From NCBI RefSeq assembly GCF_019219825.1, contig NZ_JAHUXH010000008.1:230126-294125 (forward strand): a stretch of DNA of 64,000 nucleotides, in the 5' to 3' direction. The DNA comes from Streptomyces sp. TRM70350. Lineage in GTDB: Bacteria; Actinomycetota; Actinomycetes; Streptomycetales; Streptomycetaceae. Positions 36,295 through 44,836 of the stretch are shown here, in pieces (position 1 is the first letter of the stretch; each line of letters starts with the position of its first letter). The notes under the pieces are model-generated. The model ran no database searches and had not been told where the DNA came from. It saw nothing but the letters and a program-made list of their open reading frames with translations. The translations under genes were made by a program, and so were the position numbers.

Positions 36295-36822
36295 ATGACT
36301 CAGGGTATTCGTACAGAGGTGCACAGCTCCCACTACAGCGGCGGCCGCGCCGACTGGCGGGACACCGCCACCCGCTACGCCCTCCTTCCCCTCCGTGTCT
36401 TCCTCGGCGTCACCTTCGTCTACGCCGGCCTCGACAAGCTCACCGACAGCGCGTTCATGCAGGAAGCCGGTGCCGGTTCCATCGGCGACACGATGCGCAC
36501 CGTCCGGGACTCCTCGGCCATCCCGGCCCTGGTCGACCTGGCCCTGGAGAACCCCGTCGCCTTCGGCTACGCCATCGCCGGCGGCGAACTCGCCGTCGGC
36601 GTCGGTATCCTCCTCGGCCTCCTCTCCCGCCTCGCCGCCCTCGGCGGCGCGCTGATCTCCCTCAGCCTCTGGCTGACCGTGAGCTGGGCCTCCGACCCGT
36701 ACTACTACGGCAACGACCTCGCCTACCTGATGGCCTGGCTCCCCCTCGTCCTCGCCGGCGCCCCGCTCCTCTCCCTCGACGCAGCCCTTCGCTCCCGACG
36801 GCGACAGCGGGGGTATCGCTAG
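36295..36822 (+). CDS. DoxX-family membrane protein
   Basis: A 175-residue DoxX-like protein with four hydrophobic helices. The family signature LRVFLGVTFVYAGLDKL is at about 33-49, and the [22 protein letters not shown] helix follows. DoxX relatives are linked to quinone-dependent redox reactions or thiol stress, but the role here is unknown. No Shine-Dalgarno precedes the ATG, so translation may be leaderless. The 220 bp upstream contain only short GGGGCTGA repeats. Confidence 0.85.
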   Translation: MTQGIRTEVHSSHYSGGRADWRDTATRYALLPLRVFLGVTFVYAGLDKLTDSAFMQEAGAGSIGDTMRTVRDSSAIPALVDLALENPVAFGYAIAGGELAVGVGILLGLLSRLAALGGALISLSLWLTVSWASDPYYYGNDLAYLMAWLPLVLAGAPLLSLDAALRSRRRQRGYR

Positions 36823-37182
36823 CGCGGGGGAGGGGCGGCTGGGCGGCTGGCGGTTGGGTGCGGTTGCCTTTTGGGGTGGTTGGGCTGGGTGGGCTGGGTT
36901 GGCTTGCCTGTTGGGCGGTTGGAGTAGGTCTTGGCCCTGGGCCTCGCCTTCGACTCCGCGCCCCACGGCGGGGACCGCACAGCCCCTGCCCCTTGGCCTT
37001 CGCGTCTGCGCCCCACGCCGGTCCGGGCTCTGACCCTCGTCCTGGCCTCCCCGGCTTGTCCGACGGCGGCTCGGGTAGGCCCTGGCCCTCGCCTTCGCGT
37101 CCGTGCCCGACGGCGGCTCGGGTAGGTCCTGCCCCTGGCCCTCGCCTTCGCGCCTGTCCCCCACGCCGACCTGGGCGCGGCC
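36823..37182. repeat. Degenerate repeat tract between convergent genes
   Basis: 360 bp with no gene. The left 100 bases are G/T-rich runs of GGGCTGG/GGTTGG; the right part has four to five decayed copies of a 45-60 base unit containing CCTGGCCCTCGCCTTCGCG and GACGGCGGCTCGGGTAGG. The open frames on either strand are by-products of the repeats. Confidence 0.65.
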
Positions 37183-37404
37183 CTAGCCCCCGCCCTCGCC
37201 TTCCCGGCATACCCCCCGGCGGCGTATGCCCCGGCCCAGCATCCCCGCCACCGCGGCCAGACACAGTCCGCCCACCATCATGGGGAACGCCACGAACCAC
37301 GGGGTCTCCCAGGTGCCGCCCGCGTCGCCGGTGTACAGGACGCCGACCGCGGTGACGACGGCGCCGGCCACCAGCCTTCCCGGCTGGAACTCATGACGCA
37401 GCAC
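37183..37404 (-). CDS. Small membrane protein coupled to pspC
   Basis: A 73-residue protein with two predicted transmembrane helices (about 10-25 and 36-56) and a basic, Gly-rich C terminus. Its ATG overlaps the last 14 bases of the upstream PspC gene, so the two are translationally coupled and probably act together. Not recognised as a named family, though small partners of this type are common beside Streptomyces PspC genes. Confidence 0.75.
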   Translation of the reverse strand: MLRHEFQPGRLVAGAVVTAVGVLYTGDAGGTWETPWFVAFPMMVGGLCLAAVAGMLGRGIRRRGVCREGEGGG

Positions 37405-38938
37405 GGCTCACCTCCACCTGACCGACGCCCACCTTGAGGTCGAGATCGACCGTGCCGGCGCCCTTCACACCCGACGCCGGAGCCAGCGTCACCTCCCGGT
37501 ACTTGCCCGGCTCCACATCCACGTCCTGCTTCTGCTCGCCCGGCAATTGGATGTCACCCACCCCCACGTCGATGTTCGCCTTCACTGTCACGTCCGGCGG
37601 CACGATCACCAGCAGTCGGCCCACACCCACCTCGGCGTCCATGGACACCGTCTGGCCCTGGGCCGGGTTCAGCCGGGTCAGATCCAGAGTGCCGACGCCG
37701 GTGCCGAGGTCGTACTTCCGCTCCACGTCGGCCACCGCGGCCGGCTGCCACGTCGTGCGTATCCACTCCGTGCCGATGTCCTTGGGCAGCGCCGCCGCCC
37801 CGGCGAGCAGCCCCGCCGCGAGCACGGCCAGGAAGATCGACCCCGCTCCCGTACGGCCCAGGAACGCGCTGATGGTGATGCCCAGCCCGATGACGACGAG
37901 CGCGCAGGCGAGGCCGGTCTGCAGGCTGGTGCCGAGCGGTTGCTCCTGCCAGGTCGCCCGTGTGCCGATGGCGCCCGCGAGAAGCGCGAGCAGGAAGACC
38001 CAGCCGCCTATCCAGCGCGGGCCACGCGGCTTGGGCGGCGCGGTGCGCTGGGTGAGGGGGGCCTGGGGGCCGGTGTCCGTACCGAGGCTGATGTTGACGG
38101 CCGCCGCGATGTCCCGGTCGCGGGAGTCGCTGGGACCCCACAGATAGCCGGTGCCGCCGACGTGCGTGCCGTCCTTGACGATCGGGTCCCGCCACCAGGA
38201 GGGGTAGGCGGCGGGGACCGGCGGCGCCTGGGCCTCCGGCGGGGCGTCGGCGACGGCCTGCGCCGCCAGCGGATCGGGGTCGGGGGCGCCCCGGCGCTGC
38301 GACCAATAGCCGGCGCCCGCGAGGAGGAGAGAGAGGATGACCGCGAAGGTCAGCACACCGCCGTTGTTCAGCAGTGTCAGGAAGACACCGCAGCCGACCA
38401 GCGCGAACAGCACGGCGGTGAGGGCCTGCCCGTCGACGCGGCCGGTCAGGAGCTTGCGGACCTCGTTCTCGTCCTCGTCGTCGTACGGGACGAAGAGCCA
38501 GGCGAAGCCGTAGAAGATGAGACCGATACCGCCGGTCGCGGAGAGCACGGCGAGGGTGATCCGGAAGATCACCGGATCCATGTCGCACTGCCGCCCCAGC
38601 CCGGCGCACACCCCGGCGAACATCTTGTGCCGCCGATCCCGCCGGAACCTGTGCGGAGGCTCCAGCGTCCTGGGCCCATCGGGCGCTCGGGGCTCGCCGG
38701 GTGCTCCGGGCTCGCTGTGGACTCCTGGTCCGCCGGGCATGCCCGGGGCTCCGGGGACGCCGGAGTCACCAGGGACGCCGGGATTACCGGGGGCGCCGGA
38801 GTCACGGGGCACGCCGGAATTGCCGGGCACGTCGGGACCACCGGGCAGGCCAGGGTCACCGGGCACGCCTGCTCCGCTCCCGGCGCTCGTGCTGCTCTGT
38901 CCGTGCGCGCCCGCGCCCCCGTGCGCGCGGTTCCTCAC
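37391..38938 (-). CDS. PspC-domain membrane protein with collagen-like N terminus
   Basis: A 515-residue membrane protein. Residues 23-90 are collagen-like Gly-x-y repeats, many GxPG. The PspC domain (about 95-155; RRHKMFAGVCAGLG signature) follows, then further transmembrane helices at roughly 175-205 and 320-390, and a C-terminal beta-helical-looking adhesin-type domain (about 410-515) with repeated VGVGxL/VGVGDIQL strands. PspC proteins are envelope-stress sensors. The start is doubtful: GTG 38938 has no ribosome binding site, and a better-looking ATG at 39017 lies in another frame (see findings). Divergent from the PspC-type histidine kinase. Confidence 0.82.
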   Translation of the reverse strand: MRNRAHGGAGAHGQSSTSAGSGAGVPGDPGLPGGPDVPGNSGVPRDSGAPGNPGVPGDSGVPGAPGMPGGPGVHSEPGAPGEPRAPDGPRTLEPPHRFRRDRRHKMFAGVCAGLGRQCDMDPVIFRITLAVLSATGGIGLIFYGFAWLFVPYDDEDENEVRKLLTGRVDGQALTAVLFALVGCGVFLTLLNNGGVLTFAVILSLLLAGAGYWSQRRGAPDPDPLAAQAVADAPPEAQAPPVPAAYPSWWRDPIVKDGTHVGGTGYLWGPSDSRDRDIAAAVNISLGTDTGPQAPLTQRTAPPKPRGPRWIGGWVFLLALLAGAIGTRATWQEQPLGTSLQTGLACALVVIGLGITISAFLGRTGAGSIFLAVLAAGLLAGAAALPKDIGTEWIRTTWQPAAVADVERKYDLGTGVGTLDLTRLNPAQGQTVSMDAEVGVGRLLVIVPPDVTVKANIDVGVGDIQLPGEQKQDVDVEPGKYREVTLAPASGVKGAGTVDLDLKVGVGQVEVSRAAS

Positions 38939-39196
38939 CTGCGGCGGTCACGGCCGCAGCGTCGGACGCGGTGCCCGCGTCGGGCACGGCATCCGCGGCG
39001 TGCTGGTGATCAGTCATGGGTCCATGGTGACGGCCGAGCCGCCGCCGCGGGAGTCGGAATGACCCTGGCCGGACCCTGATATCGCCCCTGAGCCAGGCCG
39101 GGGGAAGCGTTCGACGGACCGGCCCGTCGAAGATCAGGGGAGTCTCGGGGGTCGACCCTGATGCTCCGGCCCGCCGGCCGTGTGACCATCAATGGC

Positions 39197-40495
39197 ATGC
39201 CGGAAGCCGCAACCGCAGCAGCGCCACTCGACGAACCGCGGCCGCCGCGCAAGCTCTACCGCAGCAGTGACGGACGCTGGCTCGGTGGCGTGGCGCGGGG
39301 GCTCGCCGGGCATCTCGGCCTGCCCGTGATCTGGGTGCGCCTGGTGTTCGTCGGCCTGTTCATGGCCGACGGCCTCGGCGCGCTGCTCTACGCCGCCTTC
39401 TGGTTCTTCGTGCCGCTCGGCGTCGGCGGCGTCGAGGCACAGAAGCCGCCGTCCCTGGTCATCACCGAGACCTCTCCCGACGGCCGCAGGAGACTCGTGG
39501 CCCGCAAGCCGGACAAGGGCCAGATCGTCGCCCTGCTCCTCATGGTCGTCGTGGCCATGGTCTTCGTGGGCAATGTGAACCTGGGCGGTGGCGCCCAGGC
39601 CTATCTCGTCCCGGCCGTGCTGGCCGGTGCGGGTGTCGCCCTGGTCTGGCGCCAGGCGGACAACGCCCGCCGGGCCCGCTGGGTCGAGGTCGGCCGCCGC
39701 AAGCGCACCCTCACCCTGCTGCGCGCGGTGGCCGGCGTCCTGCTGGTCACGGCCGGCGTCACCGGCGTCTTGGTGCTGCAGGGCTCCGCCGCCCACCTCG
39801 GCTCAGTCCTGCAGGCGGCCCTCGCCGTGCTCGTGGGCATAACGCTCCTCGCCGGTCCCTACCTGGTCCGTATGACCCAGGACCTGTCCGAGGAGCGCCT
39901 GATGCGCATCCGCGCCCAGGAGCGCGCGGAGGTCGCGGCGCACGTCCACGACTCGGTGCTGCACACTCTGACGCTGATACAGCGCAACGCGGACAACCCC
40001 AACGAGGTCCGCCGCCTCGCCCGCGCGCAGGAGCGCGACCTGCGGACCTGGCTCTACAAACCCGAGGGCACCGGCAAGGACGAGGCCGACGAGCCGACCA
40101 CCCTCGCCGACGCGGTACGGCGCAACGCCGCGGAGGTGGAGGACAAGCACGGCGTCCCCATAGAGGTCGTCGTGGTCGGCGACTGCCCGCTCGACGAGAA
40201 GATCGGCGCACAGATGCAGGCCGCGCGCGAGGCGATGGTGAACGCCGCCAAGTACGGTGGCGAGGGCGGCGCCGTGCAGGTCTACGCCGAGGTCGAGGGA
40301 AAGACGGTCTTCGTGTCCGTCCGGGACCGCGGTCCCGGCTTCGACCTCGACTCGATACCCGCCGACCGCATGGGCGTCAGAGAATCGATCATCGGCCGCA
40401 TGGAGCGCAACGGCGGCACGGCCCGGCTGCGGGCGGTGCCGGGCGGCGGCACGGAGGTCGAGCTGGAGATGGAGAGGGCGGAGAAGACGTCATGA
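39197..40495 (+). CDS. Histidine kinase with N-terminal PspC domain
   Basis: A 432-residue sensor kinase. The N-terminal PspC domain (about 15-75; LYRSSDGRWLGGVARGLAG) with its transmembrane helix is followed by three to four more helices (about 108-125, 133-151, 172-196, 203-222). The phospho-acceptor is probably His251 (AAHVHDSVLHTL), and the HATPase domain includes NAAKYGGEGG and DRGPGFD. Start at ATG 39197. Its stop overlaps the start of the response regulator (ATGA). The PspC domain shared with the divergent neighbour points to one envelope-sensing module. Confidence 0.93.
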   Translation: MPEAATAAAPLDEPRPPRKLYRSSDGRWLGGVARGLAGHLGLPVIWVRLVFVGLFMADGLGALLYAAFWFFVPLGVGGVEAQKPPSLVITETSPDGRRRLVARKPDKGQIVALLLMVVVAMVFVGNVNLGGGAQAYLVPAVLAGAGVALVWRQADNARRARWVEVGRRKRTLTLLRAVAGVLLVTAGVTGVLVLQGSAAHLGSVLQAALAVLVGITLLAGPYLVRMTQDLSEERLMRIRAQERAEVAAHVHDSVLHTLTLIQRNADNPNEVRRLARAQERDLRTWLYKPEGTGKDEADEPTTLADAVRRNAAEVEDKHGVPIEVVVVGDCPLDEKIGAQMQAAREAMVNAAKYGGEGGAVQVYAEVEGKTVFVSVRDRGPGFDLDSIPADRMGVRESIIGRMERNGGTARLRAVPGGGTEVELEMERAEKTS

Positions 40496-41238
40496 GCGAC
40501 CCGACCGAGGCGAACGGGACGGCGGGAGCGGAGCAGGCGGCCGAGCCCGCACAGACGCCGGGCGGCGGCGCGGAACGGCGGCACGTGCGCGTGGTGCTCG
40601 TCGACGACCACCGGATGTTCCGTACGGGAGTGCAGGCCGAGATCGGCCAGACCGAGCAGACCGGCGTCGAAGTCGTCGGGGAGGCCGCGGACGTCGACCA
40701 GGCGGTCACGGTCATCACCGCAACCCGGCCCGAGGTGGTACTCCTCGACGTGCACCTCCCGGGTGGCGGCGGGGTCGAAGTGCTGCGCCGCTGCGCCGCG
40801 TTCATGGCCGACGCCGAGCAGCCGGTCCGGTTCCTCGCCCTGTCCGTCTCGGATGCGGCGGAGGACGTGATCGGTGTGATCCGCGGCGGCGCGCGAGGGT
40901 ACGTCACCAAGACGATCACCGGCACGGACCTGGTCGACTCGATCTTCCGGGTCCAGGAGGGCGACGCGGTCTTCTCACCGCGTCTGGCCGGCTTCGTCCT
41001 CGACGCCTTCGCCTCCACCGACGCCCCGCCGGTCGACGAGGACCTGGACCGTCTCACCCAGCGGGAGCGGGAGGTCCTGCGCCTCATCGCCCGTGGCTAC
41101 GCGTACAAGGAGATCGCCAAGCAGCTGTACATCTCCGTGAAGACGGTCGAGTCCCATGTCTCGGCGGTCCTGAGGAAGCTCCAGCTCTCCAACCGGCACG
41201 AGCTGACCCGGTGGGCGACGGCCCGACGGCTGGTGTGA
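40492..41238 (+). CDS. LuxR-family response regulator
   Basis: A 248-residue NarL-type response regulator, partner of the kinase gene it overlaps by four bases. The receiver (about 32-150) has Asp38/Asp39, phosphorylation site Asp86 and Lys133 in the GYVTKT segment; the LuxR helix-turn-helix is at about 183-245 (LTQREREVLRLIARG, then the KTVESHVSAVLRKL recognition helix). An acidic Ala-rich 30-residue N-terminal extension is unusual for the family. The PspC gene divergent from the operon is the obvious candidate target. Confidence 0.94.
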   Translation: MSDPTEANGTAGAEQAAEPAQTPGGGAERRHVRVVLVDDHRMFRTGVQAEIGQTEQTGVEVVGEAADVDQAVTVITATRPEVVLLDVHLPGGGGVEVLRRCAAFMADAEQPVRFLALSVSDAAEDVIGVIRGGARGYVTKTITGTDLVDSIFRVQEGDAVFSPRLAGFVLDAFASTDAPPVDEDLDRLTQREREVLRLIARGYAYKEIAKQLYISVKTVESHVSAVLRKLQLSNRHELTRWATARRLV

Positions 41239-41248
41239 GGCCCGCGCG

Positions 41249-42316
41249 TCAGACCACCCGGGTCGCGCCTGCGAACGGCATCTCGTCGATCGGGGCCACG
41301 CGGACCGGGGCCGAGGGGTTGGGCGCGTGGATCATCTGGCCGTTGCCGACGTAGAGACCGACGTGGCTGATGCCGGAGTAGAAGAACACCAGGTCTCCGG
41401 GGAGCAGTTCGGAGCGTGAGACGCGGCGGCCGGCGTCGATCTGGGCGTAGGTGGTGCGGGGCAGGGAGACCCCGGCGGAGCGGTACGCGGCCTGGATCAG
41501 GCCCGAGCAGTCGAAGGCGTCGGGGCCGGTGGCACCCCAGACGTAGGGGCTGCCGAGCTTCTGGTAGGCGTACGAGACGGCGGCCGCGGCACGGGAGTTG
41601 GGTGCCGTCGCCGCGGCGGCCCCGGGCGCCTGGAGGCGGTCGCGGCCGGGCGTCGAGGCGCGCGAGGCGCGGTCGGTGCCGTCGCCCTGCGCGAGCCGGG
41701 CCCGCTCCTCGGCCGTCAGCCGGGACAGCAGCCGCCGTGCCTCGTCCAGCTTGCCGGTGACGGTCTTCTTGTGCCGGTTCAGTTCGGCCTGCCGTGACTG
41801 GAGCGAGGCCAGTTCGACGCGTGCGGCGCCGCGCAGCTGCTCGATCTCCCGCAGCTGCCGGCGTACGCGTGCGACGGCGGCCGCCTGCCGGTCGCCGACG
41901 CGTTCGGCGAAGGCGGCGCCGTCGAGGTACTGGTCGGGGTCCTCGGAGAGGGCGAGCCGCAGGGCGGGGTCGAGCCCGCCCTCCCGGTACTGGGCGGCGG
42001 CGTACGAGCCCAGCGCGTCCCGGACGGAGTTGAGCCGGTCCTCCTTGCGGGCCGCCTCGTCCTGCAGCGCGTCCAGCCGTTTCTGTGACGCTCTGGCTTG
42101 CTCCTTCGCGCCGTTGTACTTCTCGGTGGCGACCTCCGCCTCCTGGTACAGCTGGTCCACCTTGGCCCTGACCTGCCCCGGCGTCAGCTGGGGCTCGGCG
42201 TGGCCGGTCCCGTCGAGGCCCGTGGCGGTCGCCGCGCCCGCGAGGGCGATCGTCGCCGCCGTGCGGGCCTTGGTGCCGTGGGCCGAGCGTTGTCGGGGCT
42301 TGCGGTGCGCTGCCAC
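41249..42316 (-). CDS. Secreted NlpC/P60 peptidoglycan hydrolase 1
   Basis: A 355-residue secreted endopeptidase, expected to cut peptide stems of peptidoglycan. A basic N terminus and hydrophobic stretch (about 18-40) form the signal peptide; residues 45-210 are a long coiled coil that should hold the enzyme inactive or guide it; the C-terminal NlpC/P60 domain has Cys270 (FDCSGL), His318 (SHVGLY) and His330 (IHAPNP). GTG 42316 has GAAAGGA about 12 bases before. Same architecture as the second hydrolase nearby and as RipA/RipC-type actinobacterial proteins. A highly structured leader precedes it. Confidence 0.93.
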   Translation of the reverse strand: MAAHRKPRQRSAHGTKARTAATIALAGAATATGLDGTGHAEPQLTPGQVRAKVDQLYQEAEVATEKYNGAKEQARASQKRLDALQDEAARKEDRLNSVRDALGSYAAAQYREGGLDPALRLALSEDPDQYLDGAAFAERVGDRQAAAVARVRRQLREIEQLRGAARVELASLQSRQAELNRHKKTVTGKLDEARRLLSRLTAEERARLAQGDGTDRASRASTPGRDRLQAPGAAAATAPNSRAAAAVSYAYQKLGSPYVWGATGPDAFDCSGLIQAAYRSAGVSLPRTTYAQIDAGRRVSRSELLPGDLVFFYSGISHVGLYVGNGQMIHAPNPSAPVRVAPIDEMPFAGATRVV

Positions 42317-42406
42317 GTGGACTGCACGTCCTTTCCTGCGACTCGGGGACCGCCGTGTCCGTACGGCCACCGGGTGGACGTACGGCCGCCCGGGGCGGCT
42401 TACGCG

Positions 42407-42511
42407 TCCGGTGGCGCCCCGCACAGGGGATGCGGGGCGCCGCCGGACCTTCTCGGCGGTGGTGCCCGGCTGCCGCCCCTGGCCAGAGGCGGCGGTGGGG
42501 AGCCGGTCACC
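42407..42511 (-). promoter_or_regulatory. Structured leader upstream of NlpC/P60 gene 1
   Basis: Two large hairpins are predicted in the transcript: 42501-42511 with 42461-42471 (11 bases, one mismatch, with an inner stem), then 42431-42447 with 42407-42423 (about 17 pairs, the inner 11 perfect, 7-base loop). The second would resemble a terminator 90 bases before the start codon. It lacks the conserved blocks of the ydaO riboswitch, so the type is unknown. The rest of 42317-42770 shows no gene. Confidence 0.5.
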
Positions 42512-42770
42512 TGGTGGAGGACGCTAAACCCAGGCGCGTCGGCGCGGTGACGCCTTGTGCGGAAGTGACGACAGGGGACCGGTGCGTGACCGTATGTGAT
42601 CGTGATCCTGGTTCGGGGACATCGTCTTCACGCAGTGCGATGACCGATGCGGCGATTCCGGACCGGCCGTGAGGGCCGGAGTGCTATGGCGCGCATATAT
42701 GCAGTCACCGTGCGTTCCGTGGCGGCCCGGTGTCGGGTGGCCCGGAACCCCCTGATTAGGCTCCGGCCCC

Positions 42771-43124
42771 ATGGACGTACTCATCCACCTCTTCGTCGGC
42801 CTGCACATCATTGGCATCGCCTCCCTGCTCGGTGGTTTCCTCACCCAGATGAAGGCGATGGGCCAGGGCACCGCACGATTCGTCCCGGCGATGCTGCACG
42901 GCGCGCTGACCATGCTGGTCACCGGCGTGATCCTGGTCGGCCTCAACCAGGCCGACGACCAGCCCGTCAACAACATCAAGATCGGCGTGAAGCTGGCCCT
43001 GCTGATCGTGATCCTCGGCCTCGTCTATGTGAAACGGGACGACGAGAAGGTGGACAAGGGCATGTTCGGGCTGGTGGGCCTGCTGACCACGGCGAACATC
43101 TTCATCGCCGTGCTCTGGACCTGA
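42771..43124 (+). CDS. Small four-helix membrane protein
   Basis: A 117-residue integral membrane protein with four hydrophobic helices (about 3-24, 38-58, 70-88, 97-116) joined by short loops; a conserved-looking NNIKIGVKL stretch precedes helix 3. A standard Streptomyces hypothetical of unknown role. TAGGCT (42757-42762) ends eight bases before the ATG and no ribosome binding site is present, so the message may be leaderless. Confidence 0.85.
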   Translation: MDVLIHLFVGLHIIGIASLLGGFLTQMKAMGQGTARFVPAMLHGALTMLVTGVILVGLNQADDQPVNNIKIGVKLALLIVILGLVYVKRDDEKVDKGMFGLVGLLTTANIFIAVLWT

Positions 43125-43128
43125 CGTC

Positions 43129-43172
43129 CCGCCGCACGCGCGCGTACCACGGAAACCGCCGCACGCGCGCGT
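43129..43172. repeat. 17-bp direct repeat between convergent genes
   Basis: CCGCCGCACGCGCGCGT occurs at 43129-43145 and 43156-43172. A small GGTCGCC/GGCGACC hairpin (43180-43196) follows and may terminate both genes. Confidence 0.7.
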
Positions 43173-43202
43173 GCCCTTCGGTCGCCCGCAGGCGACCGCG
43201 TG

Positions 43203-44384
43203 TCAGGCCGGGCGGACGACGCTGTGGATGGAGGACTCGCCGTCGTAGTAGACCGATTCCTCACGGACGTACGCGCCCGGCTTCGGGGCGTGGATCATCA
43301 TGCCGTTGCCGATGTAGAGACCGACGTGGGTGACGTCGTCGTAGAAGAAGATCAGGTCACCCGGCCGGGCGGCGGCGATGGAGACCGTCGTACCGGCGTT
43401 GACCTGGTCGTAGGTGGTGCGGGGCAGGCTGACGCCGGCGGCCTTCCACGCGGCCTGGGTGAGGCCGGAGCAGTCGTAGGAGTCGGGGCCGGTGGCGCCC
43501 CAGACGTACGGCTTGCCGATCTGCGCGCGGGCGAAGGCCAGCGCCTTCTCGGCCTTGGTGGCGTACGAGGAGTCCGCCACGGAGGTGCCGGAGCCGGACT
43601 CGCTGCCGGTGCCGGCTGAGGAACCGCCGCCGGCCGACTCCTGCTCCTGCTGCGCCGCCTCCTGGCGTTGCTGCTCCTCCGCCTGCTGCCGGGCGAGTTC
43701 GGCGGCCTTGCGCTCGGCCTCCTCCTGCTTCTTCTTCTCGATCGCCGCGAGGCGGGCCTTCTCCTCGGCGGTCAGCTGCGACAGCAGCTCACGCGCGTCG
43801 GCGAGCTTCTTCTGGACGGCGGCCTTGGCCGTCTGCAGGTCGCTCTGCGACTCGGTGAGTACCGCCAGGCTCTCGGTGGCCTCCTGGCGCTTCTTCATCG
43901 TCGCCGACTGCTCGGTGAAGTACTCGTCGACCGCGTCCTTCTGGCGGCTGGTCAGCCGACCCATCAGCTGGGTCTGGTCCAAGTAGTCCTGCGGGGAGTC
44001 GGCGAGCAGGAAGGTGGCGGTGTCGGGGAGGGACGCGCCGGTGCGGTACTGGGCGGCGGCGTACGTCCCCAGCTCCTCACGCGCCTCGTTGAGCTTCTGC
44101 GTGCGCTGGGCCACGTCGTCCAGGAGGGTGTCGACGCGCTTGCGCTGCTTCGCGGTCTTCTCCTTGGCCGCGTTGTACTTCTGGGTCGCCGACTCCGCCT
44201 GGCGGTAGAGGTCGTCGACCTTCTTCTCGACCTCTTCGAGACTGGGCTTGTCGTCGGCCGAGGGCGCGGCGTCGGCGGTCTGGGAGAGCAGGGCCACGGA
44301 GGTCAGGGCAGCGGTGGCAAGAGCGGGGGTCCGTATGCCTGCTACGCGCGCGCCCGTGGGGCGCGACTTGCGGTGCGACGCCAA
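43203..44384 (-). CDS. Secreted NlpC/P60 peptidoglycan hydrolase 2
   Basis: A 393-residue secreted peptidoglycan endopeptidase of the same plan as its neighbour: signal peptide (about 1-38, ending near ADA), coiled coil (about 45-255, with an Ala/Glu/Gln-rich end), Ser/Gly linker, and C-terminal NlpC/P60 domain with Cys305 (YDCSGL), His353 (THVGLY) and His365 (IHAPKP). The start is TTG at 44384, supported by GGAAGGAG nine bases before and by the signal peptide in this frame. Expression is controlled by the c-di-AMP riboswitch directly upstream, linking it to osmotic and wall control. Confidence 0.93.
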   Translation of the reverse strand: MASHRKSRPTGARVAGIRTPALATAALTSVALLSQTADAAPSADDKPSLEEVEKKVDDLYRQAESATQKYNAAKEKTAKQRKRVDTLLDDVAQRTQKLNEAREELGTYAAAQYRTGASLPDTATFLLADSPQDYLDQTQLMGRLTSRQKDAVDEYFTEQSATMKKRQEATESLAVLTESQSDLQTAKAAVQKKLADARELLSQLTAEEKARLAAIEKKKQEEAERKAAELARQQAEEQQRQEAAQQEQESAGGGSSAGTGSESGSGTSVADSSYATKAEKALAFARAQIGKPYVWGATGPDSYDCSGLTQAAWKAAGVSLPRTTYDQVNAGTTVSIAAARPGDLIFFYDDVTHVGLYIGNGMMIHAPKPGAYVREESVYYDGESSIHSVVRPA

Positions 44385-44399
44385 AGGAGGCGACTCCTT
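44384..44399 (-). promoter_or_regulatory. Hairpin masking the ribosome binding site
   Basis: In the transcript AAGGAG (44399-44394), the Shine-Dalgarno of the hydrolase gene, can pair with CUCCUU (44389-44384) whose last base is the first of the TTG start. The four-base loop is UCGC. It may lower translation or form the riboswitch output. Confidence 0.5.
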
Positions 44400-44403
44400 C
44401 CAT

Positions 44404-44541
44404 GTGCCGCCTACCGGGTTAGCTGTCGGGTTCGGGCGGGTGGTTCGGAAGGGTTGCCCTACGGTCCGTTCCCGGGAAGGGATTCGGGCCGATTCACCCC
44501 AAGTTCGGTTGGGTCCCCGGCTCCGGCTGCCTCAGGCGCAC
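44404..44541 (-). ncRNA. ydaO-type c-di-AMP riboswitch
   Basis: Read on the minus strand, the leader has the conserved ydaO blocks in order: GCCGGGGACCCA, TTGGGGTGAATCGG, GGGCAACCCTTCCGAA, and CCCGACAGCTAACCCGGTAGGCG. The ends (GTGCGCCT at 44541 side and AGGCGGCAC at 44404 side) pair as P1. Binding of c-di-AMP is expected to turn expression of the downstream hydrolase off; this is the known arrangement for several Streptomyces wall-hydrolase genes. Confidence 0.92.
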
Positions 44542-44606
44542 CGGACTCGGCGGAGGCCGCGCGGCCCGGCGTCGTTCGCCGGTGGAGGTCGTGCGGCCTG
44601 ACCGGC

Positions 44607-44636
44607 ACGGTAGCCAACTCGTGTAGCCCCTGTGAA
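44607..44636 (-). promoter_or_regulatory. Promoter of the riboswitch-hydrolase transcript
   Basis: On the minus strand TTCACA (44636-44631) and TACCGT (44612-44607) lie 18 bases apart, close to the vegetative consensus. Transcription would start near 44600, about 60 bases before the riboswitch. Confidence 0.5.
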
Positions 44637-44836
44637 GGTTGGTGGGTGATATGCCCGATACATTTTCGTGACCTTTAGTCAGCCATTACGGCCCGCGTGA
44701 GATCGTGTTCGGACGGTGAGCGCTGGTCGGTGCGGGGGTCCGGGCGATGCGGGGAGGGTGTGATCGTCGGCTTTCCTGGCCGGGATTCCCGGGGCGGCCG
44801 CGGGTTGTCAGTGGGGCGCCCTAGACTCGGAGAGCG

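Noticed and set aside
42317..42560. Second ydaO riboswitch before NlpC/P60 gene 1
   Set aside because: Only a GTAAGCCGCC-like fragment recalls the 3' end; the GGGGACCCA, GGGGTGAAT and CAGCTAACC blocks are missing.
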